DNA from: Salisapilia sapeloensis
Taxonomy: Eukaryota > Oomycota > Peronosporomycetes > Peronosporales > Salisapiliaceae
DNA length: 64,000 nt
Reading direction: 5' to 3'
NCBI GenBank assembly: GCA_023334545.1
Contig: JAADVB010000041.1
Location: 36,500-100,499, forward strand
The translations under genes were made by a program, and so were the position numbers. The notes beneath the pieces were generated by a model. The model saw nothing but the letters and a program-made list of their open reading frames with translations. It ran no database searches and was not told the DNA's origin. Position 1 is the first letter of the stretch, and every line of letters starts with the position of its first letter. Positions 1 to 12,050 of the stretch are shown here, piece after piece.

Positions 1-335
1 ACTTCTATGCTCTCACATTTGTCCATGGCTTGTTCGACGATATTGCTTCCCTTAAGAATATCGTCACCATTGGCAATTGCTACCCCATTGCTTTCGCGTA
101 TAGACTGTGCCACTGTCTCTCCGGCCTTTTGGTTGACATCATTTACGATTACACGGGCTCCTTTAGAGCCCAAGTACTGCGCATACGCTCGACCAAGGCC
201 TTGGCCAGCTCCTGTGACTATGGCGACTGTGTTCAAAGAGACAGGTGACACCGAGACAGTCGAAGGGAGATAAAATTAGTGCTTGAGTATACTCATTTCT
301 TTTGTTATTGCAGTACCTCGGTTGCTAAAGTTCAT
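1..335 (-). CDS. Short-chain dehydrogenase/reductase, N-terminal part (cut by left window edge)
   Basis: The frame encodes the N-terminal Rossmann fold of an SDR. The cofactor motif TGAGQGLG is followed by an AYAQYLGSKGARVIVND strand-helix-strand with the acidic residue (ND) typical of NAD-preferring enzymes. The spacing recalls the dehydrogenase domain of the peroxisomal multifunctional enzyme (HSD17B4/MFE-2), but too little is present to choose. No ATG lies in the main open frame. Splicing a 19-nt first exon (335-317, starting ATG) to 226-1 across a 90-nt GT-AG intron (316-227) gives MNFSNRVAIVTGAG, a natural SDR start, in phase with no stops to the edge. The catalytic YxxxK region lies outside the window. 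Confident family call; exact enzyme unknown. Confidence 0.85.
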
Positions 336-1474
336 GTTCGAGCAAGACGCGAGCGGTCTTTAGATGCAATAAGTTAGTTTGGGTAGAAAGCATTGCCATA
401 ACAACTTATGAGGTAGAGTGCGTGATAAATCTCAAGATGTGAGAATGATTTTCAGTTTGCAGCGAATATTGATATATACTTCAAATGAAAACCATGCTGT
501 GGAATATACCTTTGTATACGCGTATGTGTTGATAAGCTTTGTGTACTTGTCACGCAAAGAGCTAGACTCGATTTGATTGAGCTCCCTTTTCATCAGATCC
601 GGATAAATGTCCTGCAAAGATTACGTAAGCAACCATATCCCTACTGAGTAAAGCTTCAAGTGCATATGTTAGCAAGAGACAGATACGGACCTCTCTTCAA
701 CATCAATTTCTAGGTAGCTGACGACTATCGAGTGTTAAACTTAAGATCATACATCGTTGGAGTCCGACCTAACAGGAGTATCTCCTCTCACAGAAGCCGT
801 TGAACCTTCGAAAGAATCAAGTACATGATGTATGGTGCATGAATATATGTTGTCATTCGAGCTTTTCCATCCGAGTGCACAAGTCGCATTCTATCAGAAA
901 GGAGATCGATTGATGCACAGCGATTCAGCGCATTCTGCTTAATAGAAGTAGGAAAAAGAAATTTTCCATAGCTCCTCGATGCATACATGCAACTAAAGCT
1001 ATGAATTGTACAGACGACAGGTAAGTATCTTGCTACGAGCAAATGATCGTCGAGTGGATGGCTTTGTATCTTCATCACAAAAGAAATTTATAAATGATTT
1101 TATTTAAAAAGATAAACTTTGAATGGCAGCGAAATTGTGCGAATGCTTCTTGAATATTGTGTAGATCATTTATCTCGTTTTCAGAGGTTCGATCTCGACT
1201 ATCCTAGCATGCTGGTTTTTACGATAAATGACCTTGATTCTCAATATGTCGACCATGATAAGCAAGATATATCAAGATGCTTGGTTTATTTTATCCCATC
1301 TATCTAATTTGTTTATGCTTATATTGATGTTACTATTCATTTTCATCTTTCGCTGTCTATTGATACGCCGCCATGGAAATTCCGGTTCACTACAAAAATG
1401 TTAAACTATATATATGGGAAGTACTATTTTTATTCGAGTGAAAGACGGACTGCTGTATTGGACACCAATAGTTT
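336..1474. other. Sparse A/T-rich stretch without a supported gene
   Basis: No frame here resembles a family I know. On the minus strand, about 514-615 could be an internal exon: it opens after TTTGCAG, reads DIYPDLMKRELNQIESSSLR and onward, and ends at AAG|GTATAT. No flanking exon could be joined, so it is not called. A minus-strand frame of 96 codons at 788-1078 has no recognisable features. Confidence 0.3.
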
Positions 1475-1681
1475 CTAGCTATAGAGGTAGACGCTGCATC
1501 CGAGTACGCATTGGATCCTCTTTAAGCTTTTTAAGACCCCGACGACGCGTGGTCCATTTTTAATCTGATCGAGAGCGCATAGAATACCTCGCGATACGAG
1601 AAGCATGAGAGAGTCATATTTGGTATTCAAGCTGTAGTATTCAAATCCACACGAGTAGTAAAGTGGCGTTGTATCGTACAC
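1475..1681 (-). pseudogene. Possible relic of an ankyrin/BTB (ABTB1-like) gene
   Basis: Reading leftward from about 1681, the segment VYDTTPLYYSC resembles the ankyrin-repeat motif (YDSTPLYYAC) of ABTB1-type ankyrin-BTB proteins. About 40 codons later, in another frame, EVFYALSIRLKN matches the family's next conserved stretch (ERCxYGALxxxIRxLL). Two matched blocks in different frames, and nothing recognisable beyond them, suggest a decayed gene. The match is short and made from memory, so it could be chance. Confidence 0.3.
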
Positions 1682-2015
1682 GCTGTGTGGGATGGAATAA
1701 TTTCCAAATTTTGCTCGAAGGACATACGTACGTGCCTGTGCTTCCGATTATCACAAATAACTACCTGGTCGTTCCAATGACAGAACCAACAGTCTAAATG
1801 AATGCATCTGGAAAAAAATCGGTAGATGTAGACCGCAAAATATAATGGATAAAAGTTGCGTCTGTTCTTCTCTTGGTTAAATTTGACGCGGAAATTATCA
1901 AAATATCAGCCAGGTTATCATTCCAAGTTACCAGGTCTAAAATCCACTGTTGACTGCAGCCAAACCTTACGTCCATTAATTTTACTTTTCACTGCCGGTT
2001 ACACGACCATACTCT

Positions 2016-5000
2016 CTACTTTGCCGATTCCATCTTTGCCGACTTCGCCATCTCCAAATCTACTTTTTGGCATACAACACGCAATTCAGATCGCTGCCAC
2101 TTGTGGCCGTTCCCTCGACTGCAGACAAACGCTTTCATTGTCTCCTCGCAAGCTTTAAGCTTGCTAAGTAAATCCCATAGATCTTTCTGCGCATTCGTTG
2201 AATACCACTTCAAGCCTTTGTACAGCTCACAAGCAGTTGTAGACAGTGTTTCTTGTGGTTGTATCCCAATGTCAGCATCGCCAATACTCAGACGGATGGA
2301 CGACATGAACCTAACGCGACCTACGGCGTTCACAGCATACAATGCCAATCTAGCATTGAAAAATTGATTTTGAGACTTTGTGGGTGGACTCCAAATGTGG
2401 CCTAAGATCGCATGGGCTTCTTGGCCATCCAACAATGCCACCGTATTGTCTCGAAGGGTAATCATTGGGTCAGATATCCAAAGGTGCTTATCTAGCCCCT
2501 TGCATCGATAAGATTTGCGGTATGTGCTCTTCGTTTTAGTCATCATGTGTCGGAAGTTAAGCGTACAACAAAGTCTAGAAAGGTCCCACCGAATCCTGTT
2601 ACCCAATGTAGCTCCGATTCTCCGTGTGAAGAAATATCCGAGCTGCCTGGTGTCAATAAGATACTTGACATCATGTGCGGAGGTTGCTCTTAAAGCTGCT
2701 CAGTAGTCCCAAAGAGCATGTTCGCAGCAGTTCACGGATGACAGGGGTATCTCCGCTTCTTCTTTCTCCTCCCCTTCGACCTGAAACTCAGTCTCTTGAT
2801 TGTTAGAGTGCGAACCTACGACCACTTCGCTATCAAATCCGTACGATCGACCTTTTTCAGCCATGTGTCGAATGATAGCAGGTAAGAGCGACCGATCTCT
2901 AGTTGAAACCTCGGGATACGCCTTACTGACGCTATTCGAAATAACATGAGCAACCTTTTTTTGTTTTGTTTGGATCGTCATATTGGCGTGCGAGACTCCA
3001 CTCATCCTCAATCAACTCTGCACTCTGAGACATACGTGCCCGATTAAAGTGAGCATCATTGCCAGCCCATCCCGTCAATCCATGCACCGCTTCCGATATA
3101 GCGCTAGTCATTACCCATCCCAGAATCTCAAATGTGGAAGATTGCTTTGTGCGAGTCTTGTGTCCGTGCTTTCAAATACTCTCAGTCACCTCTTCCAAAG
3201 CGGCAAAGTGCAGTTGCTGATGGCATCCAAGCTGGCGCAGGCGACCTGCTCCTTGCATAAGCTTATCTTTCGTGATTTCAGGCCCGAGTGTCTGCAATGC
3301 AGATGCCTTCATCTGAAGCTACATGTCGGCTGCGCGCAACCGAGTCTCATCGAAGATCACAAACGTGTCCCTCTCTTGAATCGCAGAGTTACTAAGCCGA
3401 GACAAAAAGTTACGCTCCTTCTCCATCACAACCCGGCAATCGTATCCACATCGGGTGTCAAAGTACGTTACTCCCTTGAAGGAAAACTCATCTCGGTCGG
3501 TGAGGTAGGTAGCAACATCGTGAATAGACACACCAGCTAGCAACGCACTGGTATCAATGATATCATTTTGCGCTTTCTTCAATGCTAAAATGACAACTTC
3601 TTGCCATACGACACAGCTCGAGACGCCATTGCAAATGACTTCGAATCCTTGACTCACTTTCAAAATCAAGGTCAGCATCTTTGAATCCGTACCACACAAC
3701 GACGATTCACTTGGCTCGCATTGCCTGTCGGACAATGGGAGCAAGCGAAGGTTATCCTTCGTGCCAGAAAAGCCCACCACTTGTTCTCCGGCACTAAGAT
3801 TCCATGCTGTGCGCGAGAGTCTTTGCTAATACTGAGCTATATCAGTTAGGAAAGCGTGGTAGTCAAGGAAGGCGTTAATTAGAGGCGTCGAATATCGAGA
3901 AATCTCAATGATCCGTTTTCGCTGGCTTCGACCATTCAGACTGATATAGTCAAAACTTTGCACCTTGGCAAATGTTTCCTGCTTGAGCCCATCTTTGACG
4001 GAATTAAAACATTTGACGTAGTGGTACTTTTGACTGGCCATGCCCAGTCGAATCATGGTCTTGAAGATGCTGATAGCCTCCCTATTTTCTAGTTCATACT
4101 GTTAGTAAGACAACTGCGTCAAGAAGATGCTGACACCCCGTTGACTGAATTCCGATCGGTCACTTGTCAAGCCGGCGACTCGAAATCGAACTGCCAGTCG
4201 CTTCTTGTGGGAGTCTCGTAGTGGCAGTCCATATTCCACACGATGGCGCTTCAGCAGACAGTAATGCAATATCCCGTGCGCTACAAGTCCACAAAGACTT
4301 CGCAACGAGGCCGTAAAATTTGTCAGTTTCTATGCGAGAGCTTCGCCCAGCGCTTCTTGTAAACTTCGAGAAGCATCCATGATGGCGCTTACCAACTTGT
4401 CCTTCGTCTTGGGATTCCCTTTGCCAAATTTTTCGAGCCATAAAAGGTCAGAAGGAGCATGATGGATTATAACCTCTGCTAGCGCACACTTAAAACGCTT
4501 GCTCCAATTATTATCGGACTTCGTCTAGGGTTTATTCGAAGTTCGTTGTATGCTCCGAGTCGATCCCAGTACTCACTCACGATACTGCTTGCGTTGTCTT
4601 GTGCAAGTAGCTGCGATGTTTGAACGCTTCCATTGCTCACGACCACTTAAAGAAGTGCTTGGGCTGCCGTCCATCGATCTGCACTGTTCACAAGCGGAAT
4701 TAGGTGGCCCATGGCGTATACTAAGTGGTACTTGTAATGCAGGAGTGCATCCGATTGATCCAGAATGTCAATATACTATTCTGGACGGAGCAATTCGTAG
4801 ATGAGAGTTACAATCGCTTTCATCTCCCTATCATTAGCGTTAGCATACTCTAGCCGCTTTAGCTTCAACGATAGTCGACGCTCTGGAGCAACCATCATGA
4901 ACCCTCCACCCCGCTTGGTTTCTTTGATCCTTTCTCGCATTGATTCCAGAATACACAATGAAATATCCAAACCACGATTTAAGGGCTGCTCGAAAATGCC

Positions 5001-8000
5001 AATCCAGCGCTACTGGCTGTCCGGTAGCGGTGCATGTAGTGACGCGTTTTGCTGAGGAACAGCGTGAGGAAGTGTGTACGGGCAACTTGGTTCGGCTGAT
5101 GCTCGCTGAAATACAGTAGAAGCATGGGAAGAATGACTCGCGTCTTCCCTCGACCCATGTTGAGCTGACAGATTGGACCTCAGTTCTCGATTAAATGCTT
5201 GGCGTTCACATACTGCCCACGTCGAATCTGGATGCAGCCTTCTACTTCAAATGGCAGCCATAATCGGTGCTCTTTACTGTCCCATTCACGGACACAATGC
5301 AAGTCGTCGATAAAGTGCTGGAGAGACACCAATAGCAAATGCACTCCACGATACTTAAACTGATCCAATTCGTCTTTAAGGACCCACAACTCGCTGAACG
5401 TCATACTGCATGCTAAAAGTTCACGCAATCTTGGTAATTAAGCTTGGGCGCTAGACGCTGAAGTCTTAGCAGATCAAACGAGCGTCGTACGATGTCCACC
5501 GCTATCAACTTGGGTGCGCAGTTTGCACTAGCCAGCAACCGGTCGCGATCACTGCCTTTATCATGTGTGAAAGCTTCACGTAAATAATTCTCCATATCCG
5601 ATCGGTGCGCTCGTACTTTGTCCAGACACTTTCGGACTACTTCTAGAATTTAAGGAAGCTCTACCGAGATCATTAGATGGCCATGATTGTGCCAAGGATA
5701 CCAACTGTCCACTAGCTCTGCTTGCATTTCACGACCCATTTGGCTACGTGCTATTTCAGACACTGGAAACTCTCTAGACTTGCTGTTTACATGCAGGTTC
5801 ACCAATGCAGCCAACTCCTTTTCGACCTCCTTGATAAACGAGTGATCAACAAGTGGTGAAGAAACTGCTAAAGATATCACCTTGCTATGCAGTTTCGACT
5901 TCACACTCGTCATGGCATGACCCAGGATCTTTTGCCTTTTCCGCAAACTGAAGTGACAACGAAGTCAATTACATACTAGAGTCGTGGCTCACATGGCGTG
6001 GTATCAGTCTTTCTGGTCAACGTACCAACATTTTAGGTTATCATTATCCTGCATTCCAGACAAAAACGCATTCCAGTTATTCTCGACGAGTAGATGTTCG
6101 ATATAGATCGGAGTTATGGGCTTTGTGTATCCGAATTTGACCAAATTTTACAACAGGCTCACTTTTATTGATAAGGCCGGCTATTTCGACATACACGCAA
6201 CGTTTGCAACGCTGCTTCCATGCCCATCATGTTAGGCTGAGCATTGGGTAATGATGTGCTTGAACTGGCGTACAACACCGCTAGTTGTAGTCTCACGCAT
6301 ATAAATTCAGCCACAAATGTCTTCAAACGCGGATGCTCATCATATACAACATAGTCAAGCTATGCGTCACAAGCAGTGGGTACTTCGACATCTACCATGC
6401 CATGCGCGCCGATGCACAAAATTCCAGCGGGCACCAGAATCCGCAATTGTGGGGAATTTTAATCCTCACTATCGAACGGTCGAACAACGAGGCATCGCCG
6501 AAATCGGGAAATGCAACCATCAAGCTGCTGATTGGTATCCAATTAGTCTCCTCTAATATTGATCGGCTCCAGCTGACTATGTTTTGACAGCTCGAAACTT
6601 AGATTGTACCGGGGCAGGTCGACTTTGAACGACTTTGCAGGTGTAAGCTTATAGTGCATGAATTCTAGCGACTCAAATTTCCCAAGTGCACCGCACACAC
6701 TCACTTTATCGCGCACCAGTGCGGTGTATGTGTCTCATCTCTTCATCACATCAGACACTGGCCAGTCCTTCTCCGCACGAGGTACTTCATAGCAAAAACT
6801 TTTTCCGTTATTGCCGAACTGTATGATGTAGTAGACAGATCGCTCCAGAGCAGACTTTGGACGAAACACGACGCAGCTTTCATCCACAGAGTACCGATGG
6901 GAATACAGCTCATACAACCGTGGTGGGTACGTACGCTTCAACTTCTTGCGCATATCTCGCTTACAAAGCCGGAACGTGTCACACGAAAAATCTCCAATGT
7001 CGCTCTCTTCGAACAAAAGATCAGTCGCTTCCAAACTCGCAATCTTATTGTAGCGTTTTCCGATACGACGGATTGATCTGAATGTACTCTTGTTCCTTGA
7101 TACTTCAAAGCCACGGTCACCAAAAAGCTCTTGAAATTGTGTCATCTTTCGAGTCTAAGAACGGAAAATTCCAGGCTCGGTACCATTTGTCAACACAATC
7201 CCATTCAGCAGATTGAGAGCATAGTGTGTCATGGATTGTGTGTCATACGCTTCAAAACTTGCCGATAGGTCTTTCGTTGTGTTGGCTCTAGACTCAATGG
7301 CAGTCCACAACAAATCATTTGGTACACTCCCGTTTACGAGTTTCATAAGAGACTTCAGAAACTGAGAGCGTCGACCAATTGATTCATAGAATAGTATATC
7401 CAAATTAGTCGTCCAGTTTATATTGTTTAATACGCAGACGCCGTGACGCGCCAAGATTTCTTCGGTCTCCGCTTTCATTGTCTGAATTGAAGCCCAAAGC
7501 GATGTGTCACCAGAAAACGTTTGGCATTATAGAAGAGCACAATCAACTAACAGATATCATTACATTAGAGAGCGTTTGGCGAACTCGCGGACATACTTAT
7601 AGTAGCGTAACCGTACAAGACACACTCTATTGCGCGTAATTTAGCAACTTCAGTTGCCTTGTAGATCTTCATCGAGGCGCACTCTGCTGGACAAATCTCA
7701 AGCCACTTGTGACACATAGCAACATACTCGCGGACAACCGGAATTGCGCCATCATGGTACTGAGAGAGCCACCCAGTGAGCTCACTCAGCAATGACATCG
7801 ACTTAAAGCTGCGAGATATATGCGATAAGGCCTCTGTCGTGCTCTTGAGTGCGTTCAAGAATACTTCGTATCCATTGTACTTAGTCATATCAAACTTTCT
7901 CAGCACCGCAGATCAATCTTAATTCGATAGCTCACCAACGTGGTAAATAGCTTGCTAAATCACCGCTTTTACTGCCGGATGTTCCCAATGCAGCTTGTTT

Positions 8001-11000
8001 TCCATTACAGCAGCACAAACTTTTCGCATCTGCTGATTCGGAAAAGCTCGCAGGGACCCCATTGCAATAAATGAATGACGCTCAAAATCTTCCTCAGGTA
8101 TCACATCAAACTTTGCATACGGGTAGTTACCACGGCTTCTGCTAACAGACGCATTTATTGTCCATTGAAGCTCCTCGCATGCTTTCAGCATTTCCGGCGT
8201 GAAGTTATTAACCGAGGATTTTCTTGCAATGTTGAACCGGTCGACAAAAGTGCCATCTCCACCTGCCCATTTCAATTCTAATCCGCTTGCCGAAGGGTAC
8301 GAAACACATCGTTCAGTAACATCATCAAGCGCATCTACTTCTTCAATCCAGTGTGGCCCATAGCGATCAGGCTATTCGAGGTTTCAAGAAACGATCTTGA
8401 AAGAATTGGTGTGGAGCGAAAGATGACTATTCGTATTAACGGGACTACGCCAGTCTAGGCTGTACATGGATAATTCACTTAGCGACGAAGCGAGTGATCA
8501 TTAGAGTCCATTCAGAAATGACCGAGTAGCTCAATCACTCGTACAATTTTACGGCAGAGTAGTGCCTGAAATTCCTGGGTTTCCATAGAAGGTAGTGGGT
8601 TAGTGATAAATTGTGGCATTTCTCTCGCATTTCTTATAGCTCTTTCAATATGATATATATTTGCCCTCACTGCATGTAAACTGCTTCGAGCATCATTGAG
8701 TGGCCGGGCTGAGTAACGTCGCTGAGGGTGGGCATAAGGTCGAGCATTGAGCAGATCCTGCTCATTTTGATAGTGCTAGTGAGCATCCGGAAGCTGATCT
8801 TCTGCAGCACCTAATTCGACCTTTGAACACTCGACTTCAGCTTTTTTTCTTGAGAACTTTTTCCCGTTGTTACTTCACACAAGTCTCGATGCCTTGCTTC
8901 ACCTTGAGACGCACTCTATCATTCTCTGGGTCCGTTTCTGCCATTCTCTTGCCAAAGTCCAGCGTCCCATGCAGATAGCTCAAGTGAAAGATTGGATCCT
9001 TGCCATTCGTCCACGAGCGCAAGTACGAAGCCACATCATGAAGGGCAGTAACCGCCTCGTTATCCCGCAGCATGAGATGCTCAAGATCCTTGTAATTCAG
9101 TGCTGCGCTGTAATCTTTCGTAAAGGCCCACTTTCGAGCCACTTGCTGGTGTGTCAGAGCAAACGCAATCCAGCAGACAAGTACATGCCGGCTTATTTGC
9201 TTCATAACATCGACGGGGCTTTCAGACAGCTTCTTATTGGCAGCCCTTTTGTCGAAATGCGATGTGTGGTAATTCACAACATTCAGCAAGTCTTCTGCAG
9301 ATGGACCCTCAGGCGATCCAGAGCTATCACAAACACGCCTGGCTTGGATAAAGGTGTATATTTCAATCGCTCGTAGCACTTGCAGAATACGCGTAGTATC
9401 GGCACACTGCTCGGATGCAATGACGCCTACCCGGGTAAAAAGTTCTTGTATAGTACAAGTCGAACCTTCACAAAGGGTAGAGAACTCCAGCATCGGCAGT
9501 TGTCGAGCTTGTACTTTTTCCAGGTCGGGAGGTGTCAAGTAGATTTCTTGATAGCCGAATTCTTCGAGCTCAAAGTGCTTGAATGCCCATGCAGCTTGTT
9601 ATAAGCTGGCCCCAGTGTGGAGTTTGCCACTTGGAATTAAATCCGATGCGAAAAAGTCTTTTAATGTTATCTAATGTCGAACGGATGTGGCCACATCGCT
9701 CCACGAGTGTTTGTACATTGTAGCCGTCATCATGCAATGATACTCCTTTCATAACAACGCGTTGAATCATTTTTTGACATCTTCCAATAGATCCCAAAGT
9801 GGTGAAGGCTACTCATACATAAACAGGTAAATGAAGTTTGTGTACGTCGAAAACACATGAAGGTCAAACATCAGCATCACTTTATCAAAAAGAGCAACAT
9901 CTCCAGGCAAGCTCTGTTTCACAGCTGCCCATACCAGTGCCTAGGACGTACCACGTACTTGTCCGCTAGTATAAAGGCCAATGTCAGTCGTACCAGCCCG
10001 AGACCCAGAATAGCCACCGATACGACCTAGTAATGGTTTCATCGCTCGCGTTACTAGGTTCGCAATAAGATGCGACGCCTTCTGATGTCCCAAATCATTT
10101 GCTGCTGCATTTCAATGTGACTTGTGGCGATTTTGTACCTCGCCAGCTCTGACCAAAACGCTTTATAAAACTTTTCCAGCGATGAAATCTCGATTGTATC
10201 GCAATCAATCACGGACATCGACTCAGGTACAGCGGATTGGACTGAGCTTGCAGGTGACAGTACATGAACAACACGTTTCCAGCTATCACGATAGACCAGT
10301 CCCACGTCCATATCGAAAACACTAGCCACCTGAGTCTGAATTACACAGCCGTAATCAGGCATCCAAAGCACACACCGAAACCCACTCTATCTTGAGTCTA
10401 GAAAGTCGTTCTAAACCTCCGCTTTGGGGCGCAGAAGGTCACAAGCAGCTTTCAAAAGCTGCACTTCGTTCGTCAAGAACTGCGCCACTTGGAGATCACA
10501 ATCACTTAACACTGTATTCTCCACTAAAGCTTCCTTGTCTTCCACTACATCGGGGCCTTCTATCGGCTTAATGGGCTTTACAAATCTTGTAAGATGGCTG
10601 CCAAATACTAGCAAGTTTGAGCTGACTGGTCTCAAGATGGACGACGATGCTGAAGCTGTTCCACAAGCAAAATTAGCTTCGTTATATCCGATTCTGACAC
10701 ATCCATGGCTCAACACGGGTTGTAGACGTTTTCTCGCAGTCCAGGTTTTTTATCGGCTTGACCTCTAGCTCGCAAGTAGCGGAATTGGCCTTTCCAAACA
10801 AAGGACTGACTGCGTTGAAGTTTAGCGGATGATATCGTTGCACGAGGAAGCTTGGACATGCGTGATAGAGTCTCTTCGCAGGTCCAAACACATGCACCGG
10901 GTTGATTAATGGAACTTCTTTAAAGGGATGTAAAAAGTTCATGAAATAAAAGCCGAGTTCGTGCGTTCCAGGCACACCACAAGACCTGTCTTGTTTAAAT

Positions 11001-11170
11001 CGACCAAAATATTTTGGATAGAAGTATATCATAACTACAGTTGTACATTTCGAGCTGAGTGGATAGCATAGTGAAGCTTCGTGTAAAGATATATATATAT
11101 ATATATCGCGTAGCGTGTCGGCATGGGTGTATCCAGACAACATATGCGGTTTGAAGGAAGCATCATGCAC
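2016..11170 (-). pseudogene. Decayed giant DUF3638/DUF3645 protein gene (relative of fungal ~3,000-aa 'ubiquitinyl hydrolase'-annotated proteins)
   Basis: Successive minus-strand fragments follow the order of one very large family. From N- to C-terminus: an intact 222-codon stretch at 9538-8870 with CWIAFALTHQQVARKW and DLEHLMLRDNEAVTAL; HSFIAMGSLRAFPNQQMRK at about 8150-8050; the DUF3638 core at about 5280-5100 with FEVEGCIQIRRGQY followed by CQLNMGRGKTRVILPM; DUF3645-like GFSGTKDNLRLLPL and FVIFDETRLRAADM at 3780-3320; an acidic E/E-rich run at about 2830-2750; and the tail NARLALYAVNAVGRVRF at 2370-2300. All three frames are used and stops separate the pieces, so no intron model restores one frame. 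The span matches about 3,000 codons. The biochemical role of the family is unproven; the ubiquitinyl hydrolase label is database convention. The 5' limit is uncertain: 10,700-11,170 is only weakly similar. Confidence 0.85.
11089..11106. repeat. (AT)9 microsatellite
   Basis: Nine perfect AT dinucleotides lie near the 5' end of the DUF3638 pseudogene region. Confidence 0.9.
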
Positions 11171-11392
11171 TCGTAGCTATTGCTCAACGTTTGTAAATTA
11201 ACGTTCGAAACTTTTGTAAATGGTGTTTAGAGGAAACCATTTACCTGCCTTTGCACATATCCACTTAAGAATATCCAAAAGATTGGATGTAGTGACTTTA
11301 GTCCATGACAGCATGAGAAACCCCTTTAGCTCCGTGATGGTAAAGCTGTTTAATCACGCGATAGTGTCCATGCTTGGCTACCGTTTCACTTT

Positions 11393-11830
11393 TTAAATTA
11401 AAAATACTCGCTTTGAGTGTCTATGAATATGACGGTAATTGGCTTCTAGAAAAATGTGGGGTAGTTTGCATGTTTCCAAGCCTCGAATATCAATATTCGG
11501 AACAATCAGCTCGAGTGTCTCTCTCGTCATATTGATTGCCGGGTTGAATGGATCAATTGGACAATCCTGTGAACTCGACACGCAAAATGGATTGAAATTC
11601 ACGAGGCTTATGTGATTGCATTCTCCGCTGGCGATTATGCAAGTGTGTAGACTATCGTCTTGATACGAGATTGTTGAGTGAATAGAAATCAAGTCATGTG
11701 ACTGATGTAGTGTCGCTGTTACTGAATAGGTGGCGGCTGAACGGAAATGAAGTATTGCATATTGGTCATTTCGAGATAGCTTTTCCAACATTGGCATGGA
11801 ATCGTTGGTGTTTAGAGCTGATCTCTCCAT
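11393..11830 (-). CDS. Hypothetical 145-aa protein
   Basis: An ATG-started open frame encodes a 145-residue protein that I do not recognise. It has no obvious signal peptide or membrane segment. It is rich in Ser, His and Ile, with a middle part (DLISIHSTISYQDDS) that could form beta strands. It lies between the 3' end of the TPR gene and the DUF3638 pseudogene, both on the same strand. It may be a real small gene, the last exon of an unresolved gene, or a chance frame in decaying sequence. Confidence 0.35.
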   Translation of the reverse strand: MERSALNTNDSMPMLEKLSRNDQYAILHFRSAATYSVTATLHQSHDLISIHSTISYQDDSLHTCIIASGECNHISLVNFNPFCVSSSQDCPIDPFNPAINMTRETLELIVPNIDIRGLETCKLPHIFLEANYRHIHRHSKRVFLI

Positions 11831-12050
11831 CGCATAACCTTTTGCCTATGTTTCTGTCCGTATAAAATCGCCTGATGAGTGAATTTCGTGTCGATACACA
11901 TGCTGATCGCTTGCCATTGTCCCTCATGTAGGCTGACTCAAGCACATGAAAGAAACTCTGGTAGAAGAGCTTGCACTGAAAGAAAAGAGTTACGAAAGAA
12001 GATGGTCATCCCTCTGCATACTTCAAACGAAATGGAGTATTCGTATAAAT

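Noticed and set aside
1186-1200. GGTTCGATCTC resembling a tRNA T-loop
   Set aside because: Flanking sequence does not fold as a tRNA and no A box lies at the right distance.
2016-11170. Functional intron-rich DUF3638 gene
   Set aside because: Stops and shifts fall inside conserved blocks, and frames change too often and without splice signals for introns to explain them.
2016-11170. Retrotransposon or other mobile element
   Set aside because: No reverse transcriptase, integrase, transposase, LTR or terminal inverted repeat is visible; the fragments match a cellular gene family.
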